From: JAKAQB01 sp027320105
GTDB taxonomy: Bacteria > Actinomycetota > Acidimicrobiia > Acidimicrobiales > Palsa-688
DNA length: 64,000 nt
NCBI GenBank assembly: GCA_027320105.1
Contig: DAHVMA010000087.1
Coordinates: 1 to 64,000, forward strand
Reading direction: 5' to 3'
Shown piece after piece: positions 49,669-56,615 of the stretch (the stretch's first letter is position 1; every line of letters begins with the position of its first letter). The notes beneath the pieces are model-generated. The model worked only from the letters and a program-made list of their open reading frames with translations. It made no database searches and was not told the DNA's origin. A program made the translations under genes and the position numbers.

Positions 49669-50793
49669 GTGCGCACCGTCGTCGTCACCGGGGTGGCGGG
49701 CTCGCTCGGAAAGAGGGTCGCCCGCCTCCTCCTGGCGCGCCCCGACGTCGAGCGCGTCGTCGGCATTGACGTCGTCACCGCGCCGGCCCTGCCCGCCGGC
49801 GTCGCCTACCACGTGCTCGACCTGGCTGCCACCGCCGGGGCGCCGGCCGCCGAGCGCGACGATCCTGGCGGGGAGCTGGCCTCCCTCGTAGCCGGCGCCG
49901 ACGGGATCATCCACCTGGCGTGGCGGACCCCCGAGGGCCGGCGTGCCGCCCCGGCCGAGGTCCGGGCGACGGCGGCCGCCAACCATCGCTCGATGCGCCG
50001 GCTGCTGGCGGCGGCGGCCGCTGCACCACCGGCGTCGCTCGTGCACCTGTCGAGCGCGACGGTGTACGGGGCGTGGGCGGACAACCCGGTGCCCCTCTCC
50101 GAGGGGGCGGCTCTGCGCCCGAACCCTGACTTCTCGTTCGCTGTGGAGAAAGCCGACGCCGAGCGGCTGCTGGCGGAGCTCACCGAATCGCAGCCGGATG
50201 TGGCCGTCGCGATCCTCCGTCCGGCCGTCACGCTCGGGACACCACATCGCCCGCTCCACCGGGCACTGGGTGGCACGGGCGGCCCGCGCCCCGGCGACGC
50301 TGGGGCCAGCCGGCGGGTCCAGTACCTCCACGTCGACGACCTCGCTGCCGCCGTCGTGCTCGCCTGGTCGTCGCGCCTGCGCGGCGTCTACAACGTCGCC
50401 CCGGACGCGGGCATCGCGGAGGACACCGCCCGGGCCCTCGCCGGTGGCGTCGCCCGCGTCTCCGTCCCCGAACGCCTCGCCGGCACCATCTGGGACCTCG
50501 GCTGGAAGCTCGGTGGGGTGGGCGTCCCGCACGAGGCCAGGCCGTACGCGATCCACCCGTGGGTCGTGGCCGGGGACCACCTGCGGGGCTCCGGTTGGGT
50601 GCCGCTCTACTCGAGCGAGGAGGCGTACGTGGCGACCGACGTGCGCCCGCACTGGGACGACCTGCCCCCGCTGCGCCGGCAGCGGTACACGCTGATCGGG
50701 GCGGTTACCACGGCCAGCCTCGGCGTGCTCGCTGTGACCGGCGCCGGCCTGGCGGTGCTGCGCCACCGCCGGCCGCCGGCGTCGAGCCGCTAG
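49669..50793 (+). CDS. NAD-dependent epimerase/dehydratase (extended SDR)
   Basis: A 374-residue extended SDR. The nucleotide-binding start is VRTVVVTGVAGSLGKRVARL (TGxxGxxG), with an Asp in VVGIDVVTAP that favours NAD. The catalytic region HLSSATVYGAWADNPVPLSE contains the Tyr of the site, but the Lys usually four residues later is replaced (YGAWA), and FSFAVEKADAERLL could carry the alternative pair. The substrate domain ends GVYNVAPDAGIAED. A C-terminal membrane helix (YTLIGAVTTASLGVLAVTGA) anchors it. GTG start 49669; no clear ribosome site, perhaps leaderless. Divergent from DUF2342. Confidence 0.8.
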   Translation: MRTVVVTGVAGSLGKRVARLLLARPDVERVVGIDVVTAPALPAGVAYHVLDLAATAGAPAAERDDPGGELASLVAGADGIIHLAWRTPEGRRAAPAEVRATAAANHRSMRRLLAAAAAAPPASLVHLSSATVYGAWADNPVPLSEGAALRPNPDFSFAVEKADAERLLAELTESQPDVAVAILRPAVTLGTPHRPLHRALGGTGGPRPGDAGASRRVQYLHVDDLAAAVVLAWSSRLRGVYNVAPDAGIAEDTARALAGGVARVSVPERLAGTIWDLGWKLGGVGVPHEARPYAIHPWVVAGDHLRGSGWVPLYSSEEAYVATDVRPHWDDLPPLRRQRYTLIGAVTTASLGVLAVTGAGLAVLRHRRPPASSR

Positions 50794-50801
50794 ACCTAAA
50801 G

Positions 50802-52043
50802 CTAGCCGCCGGGCAGGGTGCCGACGACGAGCGACGCCCGGTGGAGGTGGCCGGCGTCGAGGTAGCTGATCGTCCGCCGTTGACCGGGCCGGCAGCCGGC
50901 GAGGAGCGACACCAGCCGCCCGGAGGATGCCACCGGCTGGCCGGCGAAGGCGGTCACGATGTCGCCGGGCTCCACCCCGGCGCGCGACGCCGGGCTGCGG
51001 GGGGCGACGGTGACGACCACCGCCCCGCCGGGGACGCCGAACTGGCTGGCGCTCGCCGTCGAGAGGTCGGTGGCGCCCTCGATCCCGATCCAGGGATGAG
51101 CCGGCGGTTGCCCCTCCAGCAGGTAGTTGGCGACCTGCTCCGCCGTGTCGATGGGGATGGCGAAGGCCATGCCTTGCATGGACGGGTCCACCGACGTGAG
51201 ATCGGTGTTGATGCCTACGACGGTGCCGGCGGAGTTGACCAGTGCGCCGCCGTTCGCGCTGGCGGGCACGGTCGCGTCGCTCACCGCCATCACGCTGTGG
51301 AGGGTGTAGCCGGCGGCGGTGTTGAGCACGGTGTCGACGCTGCTCATCGTGCCCGGGGCGTCGACGGCGGAGGCGCCTGCGCCGGCGGCGCCGGCTACGA
51401 GCACGTTGTCGGCGACCTGCAGGTCGGAGGCGGACCCGAACACCGGGAGGGGGCGGGTGCCGGCCACGCGGAGCACGGCGATCCCGGTCACCCAGTCCGA
51501 GCCGACCAGGTAGGCCGGCTCCCGCGTGCCGTCGCCGAAGATGGCGACGATGCGGCCGGTCCCCGTGACGGCGTCGGCGGCGGTGATGAGGTACGACCAA
51601 CCGCCCGCCGCTGTGAACACCACCGCTGAGGCGACGTTGCCGCCGGCGGTGATGGCGGCGAGCGAGGGGGCCAGGTCGTTTGCTATCGGCTGCCAGTTCG
51701 CTGTGGTGAACGACGTCGACTCGGTGACGTTGAGCGAGTTGGGCGACGGGGTCGGCACGGTCTCGATCACGGTGTGGCGGAGGAACAGCCCGGTTGCCAT
51801 GCCGACGCCCGACGCCAGCAGTGCCCCGAGCAGGGCGGCGGCGAACGCGACCGCCCAGTTCCGGCTGGTCACGCCGCTACGGATGCCGGGCACGCGGCGG
51901 GGGGCACCGGCCCCGACTTCGGAGGGGTGCCGCCACAGCCGGTCATCGGGTGGCAACCAGGCGAAGAGAGGCCCCTCGTCATCGCGGTTGTCCTCCGCTT
52001 CCACGCTTGGGGAGGTTACCGGCGATACCTGGCCGTCGGTCAT
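50802..52043 (-). CDS. HtrA-like PDZ membrane protein, catalytic triad lost
   Basis: 413 residues from ATG 52043. An N-terminal cytoplasmic tail (SPVTSPSVEAEDNRDDEGP), a membrane helix (WAVAFAAALLGALLASGVGM), a trypsin-like domain and a C-terminal PDZ domain (GAVVVTVAPRSPASRAGVEP, GDIVTAFAGQPV). The topology and sequence match actinobacterial HtrA/PepD. But the catalytic His motif (family TNNHV) reads YLITAADAVTG, the Asp motif (TDLAVL) reads WVTGIAVLRV, and the Ser motif (GNSGGALVN) reads SANGGALVN. All three catalytic residues are changed to Asp, Gly and Asn. It is probably a scaffold or sensor. Divergent from moaE. Confidence 0.85.
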   Translation of the reverse strand: MTDGQVSPVTSPSVEAEDNRDDEGPLFAWLPPDDRLWRHPSEVGAGAPRRVPGIRSGVTSRNWAVAFAAALLGALLASGVGMATGLFLRHTVIETVPTPSPNSLNVTESTSFTTANWQPIANDLAPSLAAITAGGNVASAVVFTAAGGWSYLITAADAVTGTGRIVAIFGDGTREPAYLVGSDWVTGIAVLRVAGTRPLPVFGSASDLQVADNVLVAGAAGAGASAVDAPGTMSSVDTVLNTAAGYTLHSVMAVSDATVPASANGGALVNSAGTVVGINTDLTSVDPSMQGMAFAIPIDTAEQVANYLLEGQPPAHPWIGIEGATDLSTASASQFGVPGGAVVVTVAPRSPASRAGVEPGDIVTAFAGQPVASSGRLVSLLAGCRPGQRRTISYLDAGHLHRASLVVGTLPGG

Positions 52044-52067
52044 CGCCCCGGTGGTTACGATTGACCC

Positions 52068-52532
52068 GTGCTGTCTGCTCCCGTCGATTCTGAGGACTGG
52101 CTGGACCTCAGCGGCGAGCCCCTCCCGGTCGAGGCCGCGTCCCAATGGGTCGCCCGGTCGGACTGCGGGGCGGTCGTCGTCTTCACCGGCCGGGTGCGCG
52201 ACCACGCCGAGGGGCGTGACGGTGTGACCGGCCTCGAGTACGAGGCCTACGCCGAGCAGGTGCGGGCCCGCCTCCTCGATCTGGTCGCCGAGGCGCGCCG
52301 GCGCTGGCCAGTCGGGCGCGTGGCGTGCCTGCACCGGGTAGGTGAGCTGGCCGTCGGCGAGCCCGCGGTCGTCGTCGCCGTGTCCACCCCGCATCGCGCC
52401 GAGGCGTTCGAGGCGGCGCGCTGGTGCATCGACACCCTGAAGGCGTCGGTGCCGATCTGGAAGAAGGAGCGGTGGGATGGGGGCTCGGACTGGGGCACCG
52501 CGGCAGAGGATGTGCGTGAGGTGCGGGCATGA
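52068..52532 (+). CDS. moaE: Molybdopterin synthase large subunit
   Basis: A 154-residue MoaE, which transfers sulphur from MoaD to precursor Z to form molybdopterin. Typical features: SDCGAVVVFTGRVRDHAEGR near the N-terminus, YEAYAEQVRARLLDLVAEA, VACLHRVGELAVGEPAVVVA and PHRAEAFEAARWCIDTLKAS, ending VPIWKKERWDGGSDW. This last contains the Lys-Lys-Glu active-site segment. GTG 52068. The next gene overlaps by 4 bp (ATGA). No other molybdopterin gene is visible in the window. Confidence 0.95.
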   Translation: MLSAPVDSEDWLDLSGEPLPVEAASQWVARSDCGAVVVFTGRVRDHAEGRDGVTGLEYEAYAEQVRARLLDLVAEARRRWPVGRVACLHRVGELAVGEPAVVVAVSTPHRAEAFEAARWCIDTLKASVPIWKKERWDGGSDWGTAAEDVREVRA

Positions 52533-52858
52533 CCGCAACCCTGCCGGTCCAGCTCGGGCCCTTGTACTACCTCGCCGGCGCTGTCGCCGTCGCCGTGGTC
52601 CTCGTGGCGCTGATCGCCCTCCGCCACAGGCGGCCCAAGTCCCTCGAGGCCAACGTGGAATCGTTCAACCGGGGCCTGCGGGCCCTGTCCCCCGGCGCCC
52701 CCACCAAGAAGCGCAGGCGGCGGGCACCCGTCGAGGTGGTGGGGCCGATGTCGCTGGCGCATTCGGTGTCGCCGTCGGCAGCGCCGGGTGCAGCCCACCG
52801 GGTGGTGACCTCCACGGTCGTCACCCGCCGGCACGAAAGCGAGGCTGACGCTGGCTAG
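52529..52858 (+). CDS. Small single-pass membrane protein
   Basis: 109 residues. An N-terminal helix (YYLAGAVAVAVVLVALIALR) is followed by a basic cytoplasmic segment (APTKKRRRRAPVEVV) and a Ser/Ala tail. The ATG overlaps the moaE stop (ATGA). Its own stop overlaps the mreB CTG start by 8 bp, so the three genes are coupled. Position before mreB hints at a role in the cell-shape machinery, but no motif supports this. Unknown function. Confidence 0.7.
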   Translation: MTATLPVQLGPLYYLAGAVAVAVVLVALIALRHRRPKSLEANVESFNRGLRALSPGAPTKKRRRRAPVEVVGPMSLAHSVSPSAAPGAAHRVVTSTVVTRRHESEADAG

Positions 52859-53843
52859 GGACCTCGCCATCGACCTCGGCACCGCCAACACGCTCGTCTA
52901 CTCGCGGGGGCGGGGGATCGTCCTCAACGAGCCGACCGTCATCGCCCTCAACTCCCGGACCCAGGACGTCCTGGCCATGGGCCGGGACGCGTGGCAGATG
53001 ATCGGCCGGACCCCCGGCTACATCGTCGCCGTCCGCCCGCTGCGCAAGGGTGCCATCACCGACTTCGACATCACGCAGCGCATGATCCGGCTGCTCCTCG
53101 AGCGAGCCGGCGTGTCCCGGTTCAACCGGCCCCGGGTGCTGATCTGCGTGCCGTCGGCCATCACCGAGGTGGAGCGCCGGGCGGTGGAGGAGGCGGCCCG
53201 CGGCGCCGGGGCAAACGGCGCCTACCTGATCGACCAGCCGATGGCGGCTGCCATCGGCGCCGGCCTTCCCATCAACGAGCCGCTCGGCAACATGGTCGTC
53301 GACGTGGGTGGCGGCACCTCGGAGACGGCCGTCATCTCCCTCGGCGGGATCGTGGCCCTGGAGGCGATCCGCGTCGGCTCGTTCGACATCGACGCGTCCA
53401 TCCAGACCTACGTGCGGCGGGAGTACGGCATCGCCATCGGCGAGCGGACGGCCGAGGAGATCAAGGTGGCCATTGGCAGCGCCTGGCCCTTGGACGAGGA
53501 GATCAAGGCGGAGGTGCGCGGCCGGGACCTGATGAGCGGCCTGCCCAAGACGGTGATCCTCGCCCCCGAGGAGGTGCGGGAGGCGATCGAGGAGCAGGTG
53601 GGCGCCATCGTCGACTCCGTGGTCAAGTGCCTCGGGGCCGCCCCGCCGGAGCTCGCCCAGGACCTGATCTCCCAGGGCGTCCACCTGGTCGGCGGCGGCG
53701 GCCTGCTGCGCGGCCTCGACCGGCGGCTCGCCGAGGAGACCGCCCTGCCGGTCCACCTCGTTGACGCCCCGCTCGAGTGCGTGGTCCTCGGCGCCGGCAA
53801 GTGTCTCGAGGAGTTCGACGCCGTCAAGGACCTGTTCATGTAG
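52851..53843 (+). CDS. mreB: Rod-shape determining protein MreB, apparent CTG start
   Basis: A 330-residue actin-like protein that organises peptidoglycan synthesis along the membrane. The phosphate-1 loop LAIDLGTANTLVYSRGRGI, NEPTVIALN, the connect-1 region, MVVDVGGGTSETAVISLGGI (phosphate-2) and VHLVGGGGLLRGLDRRL (adenosine loop) are all present. The in-frame stretch before residue 42 (ATG at 52977) holds no ATG, GTG or TTG back to a TGA at 52806. The family start M-A-R-D-L-A-I-D aligns with CTG GCT AGG GAC CTC GCC, so the start is read as CTG at 52851, with GCGAGG 6 bases before. A start at 52977 would delete the first nucleotide loop. Confidence 0.9.
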   Translation: MARDLAIDLGTANTLVYSRGRGIVLNEPTVIALNSRTQDVLAMGRDAWQMIGRTPGYIVAVRPLRKGAITDFDITQRMIRLLLERAGVSRFNRPRVLICVPSAITEVERRAVEEAARGAGANGAYLIDQPMAAAIGAGLPINEPLGNMVVDVGGGTSETAVISLGGIVALEAIRVGSFDIDASIQTYVRREYGIAIGERTAEEIKVAIGSAWPLDEEIKAEVRGRDLMSGLPKTVILAPEEVREAIEEQVGAIVDSVVKCLGAAPPELAQDLISQGVHLVGGGGLLRGLDRRLAEETALPVHLVDAPLECVVLGAGKCLEEFDAVKDLFM

Positions 53844-54474
53844 CCAGCAGGTCCTCGGCGGCCTGGCGCACCTGCCAGTCGCGGTCTTCGAGGGCACGGC
53901 GGAGCGCCGCCTCCACGTCGGGGCCTTCGAAGGGGGCGAGGGCCAGCACGGCCCGCCGGCGCACGGCCGGCTTGTCGGCGGTGGCGGCCAGGACGGCCGG
54001 CAGCCCGGCCGGGTCGCCGATGGAGCCGAGGGCGGCGACGGCCGCCTCCCGGCAGAGCGGGTCGGGGTGCGACCCGGCCACCGACGCCAGGCCGGTCACC
54101 GCTCCGGCGCCGCCGGCGCCGAGCTCGCCGAGGGCGAAGCACGCCGCCTCCACCACGGATGGGTCCCCGTCGCGGAGGGCCCCCTCGAGAGCGGTCACGC
54201 CGGTGGCGCCCCGCCCGGCACGCAGCTCCGCCGCCCGGCGCCGGACCTCGGCGGCGGGGTCGGCCGAGGCGGCCGCGAGGGCCGCGTCGTCGAGGATGCC
54301 GAGGCGCTGCAGGGCGCCGAGGGCGGTCGCCCGCACGGCGGGCGCCGGGTCGCTGAGGCCTGCCCGGGCGGCACCGGCATCGGCGGCGTGGCCGGCGAGG
54401 GCTACGCGCCGCCGCCGCTCGGCGGCCGGCTCCTCAGCCCCCGAGGTGGTGCAGCACAAGCGAGATCCCCGCAA
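53836..54474 (-). CDS. HEAT-repeat protein
   Basis: About 212 residues of alpha-helical repeats of about 31 residues: DPAPAVRATALGALQRLGIL, DPAAEVRRRAAELR, DPSVVEAACFALGELGA, DPLCREAAVAALGSIGDPAG, KPAVRRRAVLALAPF and DRDWQVRQAAEDLLAT. The D-P-x-V-R-x-x-A-A-x-A-L-G repeats are typical of HEAT/PBS-lyase repeats that bind proteins. The N-terminal start is uncertain: ATG 54474 overlaps the preceding gene by 41 bp, and TTG 54459 is an alternative. Converges with mreB, with the last 8 bp shared. Function unknown. Confidence 0.78.
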   Translation of the reverse strand: MRGSRLCCTTSGAEEPAAERRRRVALAGHAADAGAARAGLSDPAPAVRATALGALQRLGILDDAALAAASADPAAEVRRRAAELRAGRGATGVTALEGALRDGDPSVVEAACFALGELGAGGAGAVTGLASVAGSHPDPLCREAAVAALGSIGDPAGLPAVLAATADKPAVRRRAVLALAPFEGPDVEAALRRALEDRDWQVRQAAEDLLAT

Positions 54475-54706
54475 CTATGCCGGCGAACACACCCGAGACG
54501 ATGGCGGCGAGGATCGCCCAGAGGATGACCAGCTCGGCCAGCGAGGCCGTGCGGCGGGCGAACCCGAGGCGGTGCCTGATGCGGCGGGTCCGCCGGCGCG
54601 ACGGCCGCCCGACCGGGAGGGGACGCTCGTCCAGGAGGGGCAGGGGCTCGGCGCCCACGGGCTCACCCCAGACGGGCCCGATCCCTGCGGTGTCCATATC
54701 GCTCAC
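54434..54706 (-). CDS. Small membrane protein upstream of the HEAT gene
   Basis: A 90-residue protein. A cytoplasmic, Arg-rich first half (SRRRTRRIRHRLGFARRTAS) is followed by one or two membrane helices (LAELVILWAILAAIVSGVF, then AGIVAGISLVLHHLGG). The GTG start at 54706 follows the same strand as the HEAT gene, overlapping by 41 bp. No family was recognised. It may be a membrane anchor for the HEAT protein, but this is inferred only from coupling. Confidence 0.65.
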   Translation of the reverse strand: MSDMDTAGIGPVWGEPVGAEPLPLLDERPLPVGRPSRRRTRRIRHRLGFARRTASLAELVILWAILAAIVSGVFAGIVAGISLVLHHLGG

Positions 54707-54816
54707 AGCCCGTCGCTCACAGCCTGTCGCTCATGGCACGTGCTCCCGCTGTCCGCGTGGGTCATGGCAGTCTGTGCCCACGACGCCGACGAGCCTACAG
54801 AACAGATGCCCCGCCG

Positions 54817-55983
54817 GTGTCGGCTGACCCGGTGACGAGGAGCACCCGGCACTGGTGGACCCGCCCGTGGGTGCTGGCGCTCGGCCTCGTGGTGCTCGCC
54901 GCGATCGGCGTGTTCGCCTGGGCTGACAGCGCCGCCGGCGGGTGGTGGACCTTCCAGCCCGGCGCTGCGCCCCAGATCACACCGTCGGGCCAGTGCAAGC
55001 TGACGTCGGGCGGGGGGCTGCAACTGCCCGATGGGCGCCCCTGCGCCCGCATCGTCGTGCCGGCTGCGCGCAGCCACGCCATCCACGGCCGGCTGCTGAT
55101 GGTGGACGTGCTGGTGGGTCCCACCACACCGTGGGAGTTCCTCCTCGCCCAGGTCGGCCTGCTCGACACGGTGTCGCCTGCCTCCACGCTGGTGCCGGCG
55201 TCGTCGGTCCTCGGCGGCGCCCCCGCCTCGCAGTTCACCTGCCAGGACAACGAGGAGATGGCGACCGCCCAGACCTACGCCCCCGTGGCGGCGCTGCGAA
55301 GCCTCGGCTACAAGATCCCGTTCCACTACCACGGCAGCCTGGTCACGCTCGTCGAGCCGGGCTCGCCCGCGGCCAGGGCTGGCGTCCGCTGCGGCGACAC
55401 GGTCGTCGCCCTGGCCGGGACCCCGACGCCCTCCGCCTCCGACCTGATCAACGCCGTGGAGGGCCACCGGCCGGGCACCGTGGTCACGATCACGGTGAGG
55501 CGGGGCGCGGCGGAGCACACGTACCGCGTGAAGCTCGGCAGCCGGCCGGCGATCGGCGGCCAGCCCGCCCAACCGGGAGAGGGCTTCCTCGGGATCGGCA
55601 CGACCGACGTGCCCTCGTACCGCCTGCCCTTCCCGGTCGGCATCAAGGTGGGCAACATCGGCGGGCCGTCGGCCGGCCTGGCCCTGACGCTCGGCATCCT
55701 CGACGCGGTCAGCGGGGGTCACCTGACCGGCGGCCACGTCGTGGCGGTAACAGGCACCATCGGCCCTAACGGCAACGTCGGCCCCGTGGGCGGGGTGGCG
55801 CAGAAGGCCGTCGCCGTGCAGCGGGCGGGGGCCACACTGTTCCTGGTGCCCGTCTCCGAGGTGCCCACCGCCCGTCGTGAGGCGCGGCCCGGCATGCGGG
55901 TCGAGGGGGTCACCACGCTCCGCCAGGCGGTGCATGACCTGCAAGCCATCGGCGGGACGGTGCCGGCGCCGGCAGGGGGCTGA
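54817..55983 (+). CDS. PDZ-Lon (YlbL-like) secreted/membrane serine protease
   Basis: A 388-residue S16-family protease. An N-terminal membrane helix (PWVLALGLVVLAAIGVFAWA) is followed by a PDZ domain (VTLVEPGSPAARAGVRCGDT, VVALAGTPTPSASDLINAV) and a Lon-type catalytic domain. The Ser-Lys dyad is in GGPSAGLALTLGILD and GGVAQKAVAVQRAG. This YlbL-like family is known from Bacillus and actinobacteria as a membrane-bound quality-control protease facing outward. GTG 54817 and GTG 54832 are both possible starts; neither has a strong ribosome site. Divergent from the small membrane protein. Confidence 0.9.
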   Translation: MSADPVTRSTRHWWTRPWVLALGLVVLAAIGVFAWADSAAGGWWTFQPGAAPQITPSGQCKLTSGGGLQLPDGRPCARIVVPAARSHAIHGRLLMVDVLVGPTTPWEFLLAQVGLLDTVSPASTLVPASSVLGGAPASQFTCQDNEEMATAQTYAPVAALRSLGYKIPFHYHGSLVTLVEPGSPAARAGVRCGDTVVALAGTPTPSASDLINAVEGHRPGTVVTITVRRGAAEHTYRVKLGSRPAIGGQPAQPGEGFLGIGTTDVPSYRLPFPVGIKVGNIGGPSAGLALTLGILDAVSGGHLTGGHVVAVTGTIGPNGNVGPVGGVAQKAVAVQRAGATLFLVPVSEVPTARREARPGMRVEGVTTLRQAVHDLQAIGGTVPAPAGG

Positions 55984-56051
55984 GCCGGGCCGTGGTGCCG
56001 GCGCCCGCCTAGGTCCAGTTCGCCGCCGAGCTCCTGGGGTCCGGACACGGA

Positions 56052-56531
56052 GGTCGCTGGAGGAGACGCTCTTGTCGGTCTCGCTCGGCGGCGCCGTCCT
56101 CGCTCTGGCCCTGGTGGCTGACGGGGGACCGCATCACCGCCGGCATGCGCCGGTTGACGAGGGCGGCCGAGCGGATCCAGGCCGGCGATTTCAGCGCACG
56201 GGTCGGTGCGTTGGCAGCGGGCGAGGTCGGCACACTTGCTGCGGCTTTCGACGCGATGGTCGCCGCGGTCGAGGAGAAGACCGTCGCTCTGCGGGACGCC
56301 GCAGACGACGAGGTCCGGCTCCGCAGCCGCCTCGAAGCGGTCGTAGCCGGCATGAGCGACGCCCTCGTCGCCGGCGACGCCATCCCGGTCGCCTCCACCG
56401 TCGGCCCCCTCCGGGTCCCGCTGGGCGAGCCCGGCGGGACCGTCGTGCTGCTGCGCGACCTCAGGCCGGAGCAGAAGATCGAGCAGATGAAGAGCGAGCT
56501 CCTGTCCCGGGTCGGCCCGGCGGCGGGATAG
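56052..56531 (+). pseudogene. Sensor kinase remnant (membrane helix-HAMP only)
   Basis: LLSVSLGGAVLALALV (one frame) and then ITAGMRRLTRAAERIQAGDF and GTLAAAFDAMVAAVEEKTVA (another frame) are the membrane helix and HAMP domain of a histidine kinase, joined by a frameshift near 56110. RSRLEAVVAGMSDALVAGDA then jumps straight to VGPLRV, GGTVVLLRD and EQMKSELLSRVGP, a PAS-like linker that ends where the SHELRTP phospho-His motif of an intact kinase would follow. It stops at 56529. Thus the PAS core and all catalytic domains are deleted. An intact start is missing too. Confidence 0.7.
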
Positions 56532-56615
56532 GCCACGCCGCTGCTGTCCCCGGTGATGCATTCCGGTCGTGTGATGCATCTCGGCCGGCGGGCCCGCAGC
56601 CTACGCTCTCGTCCC

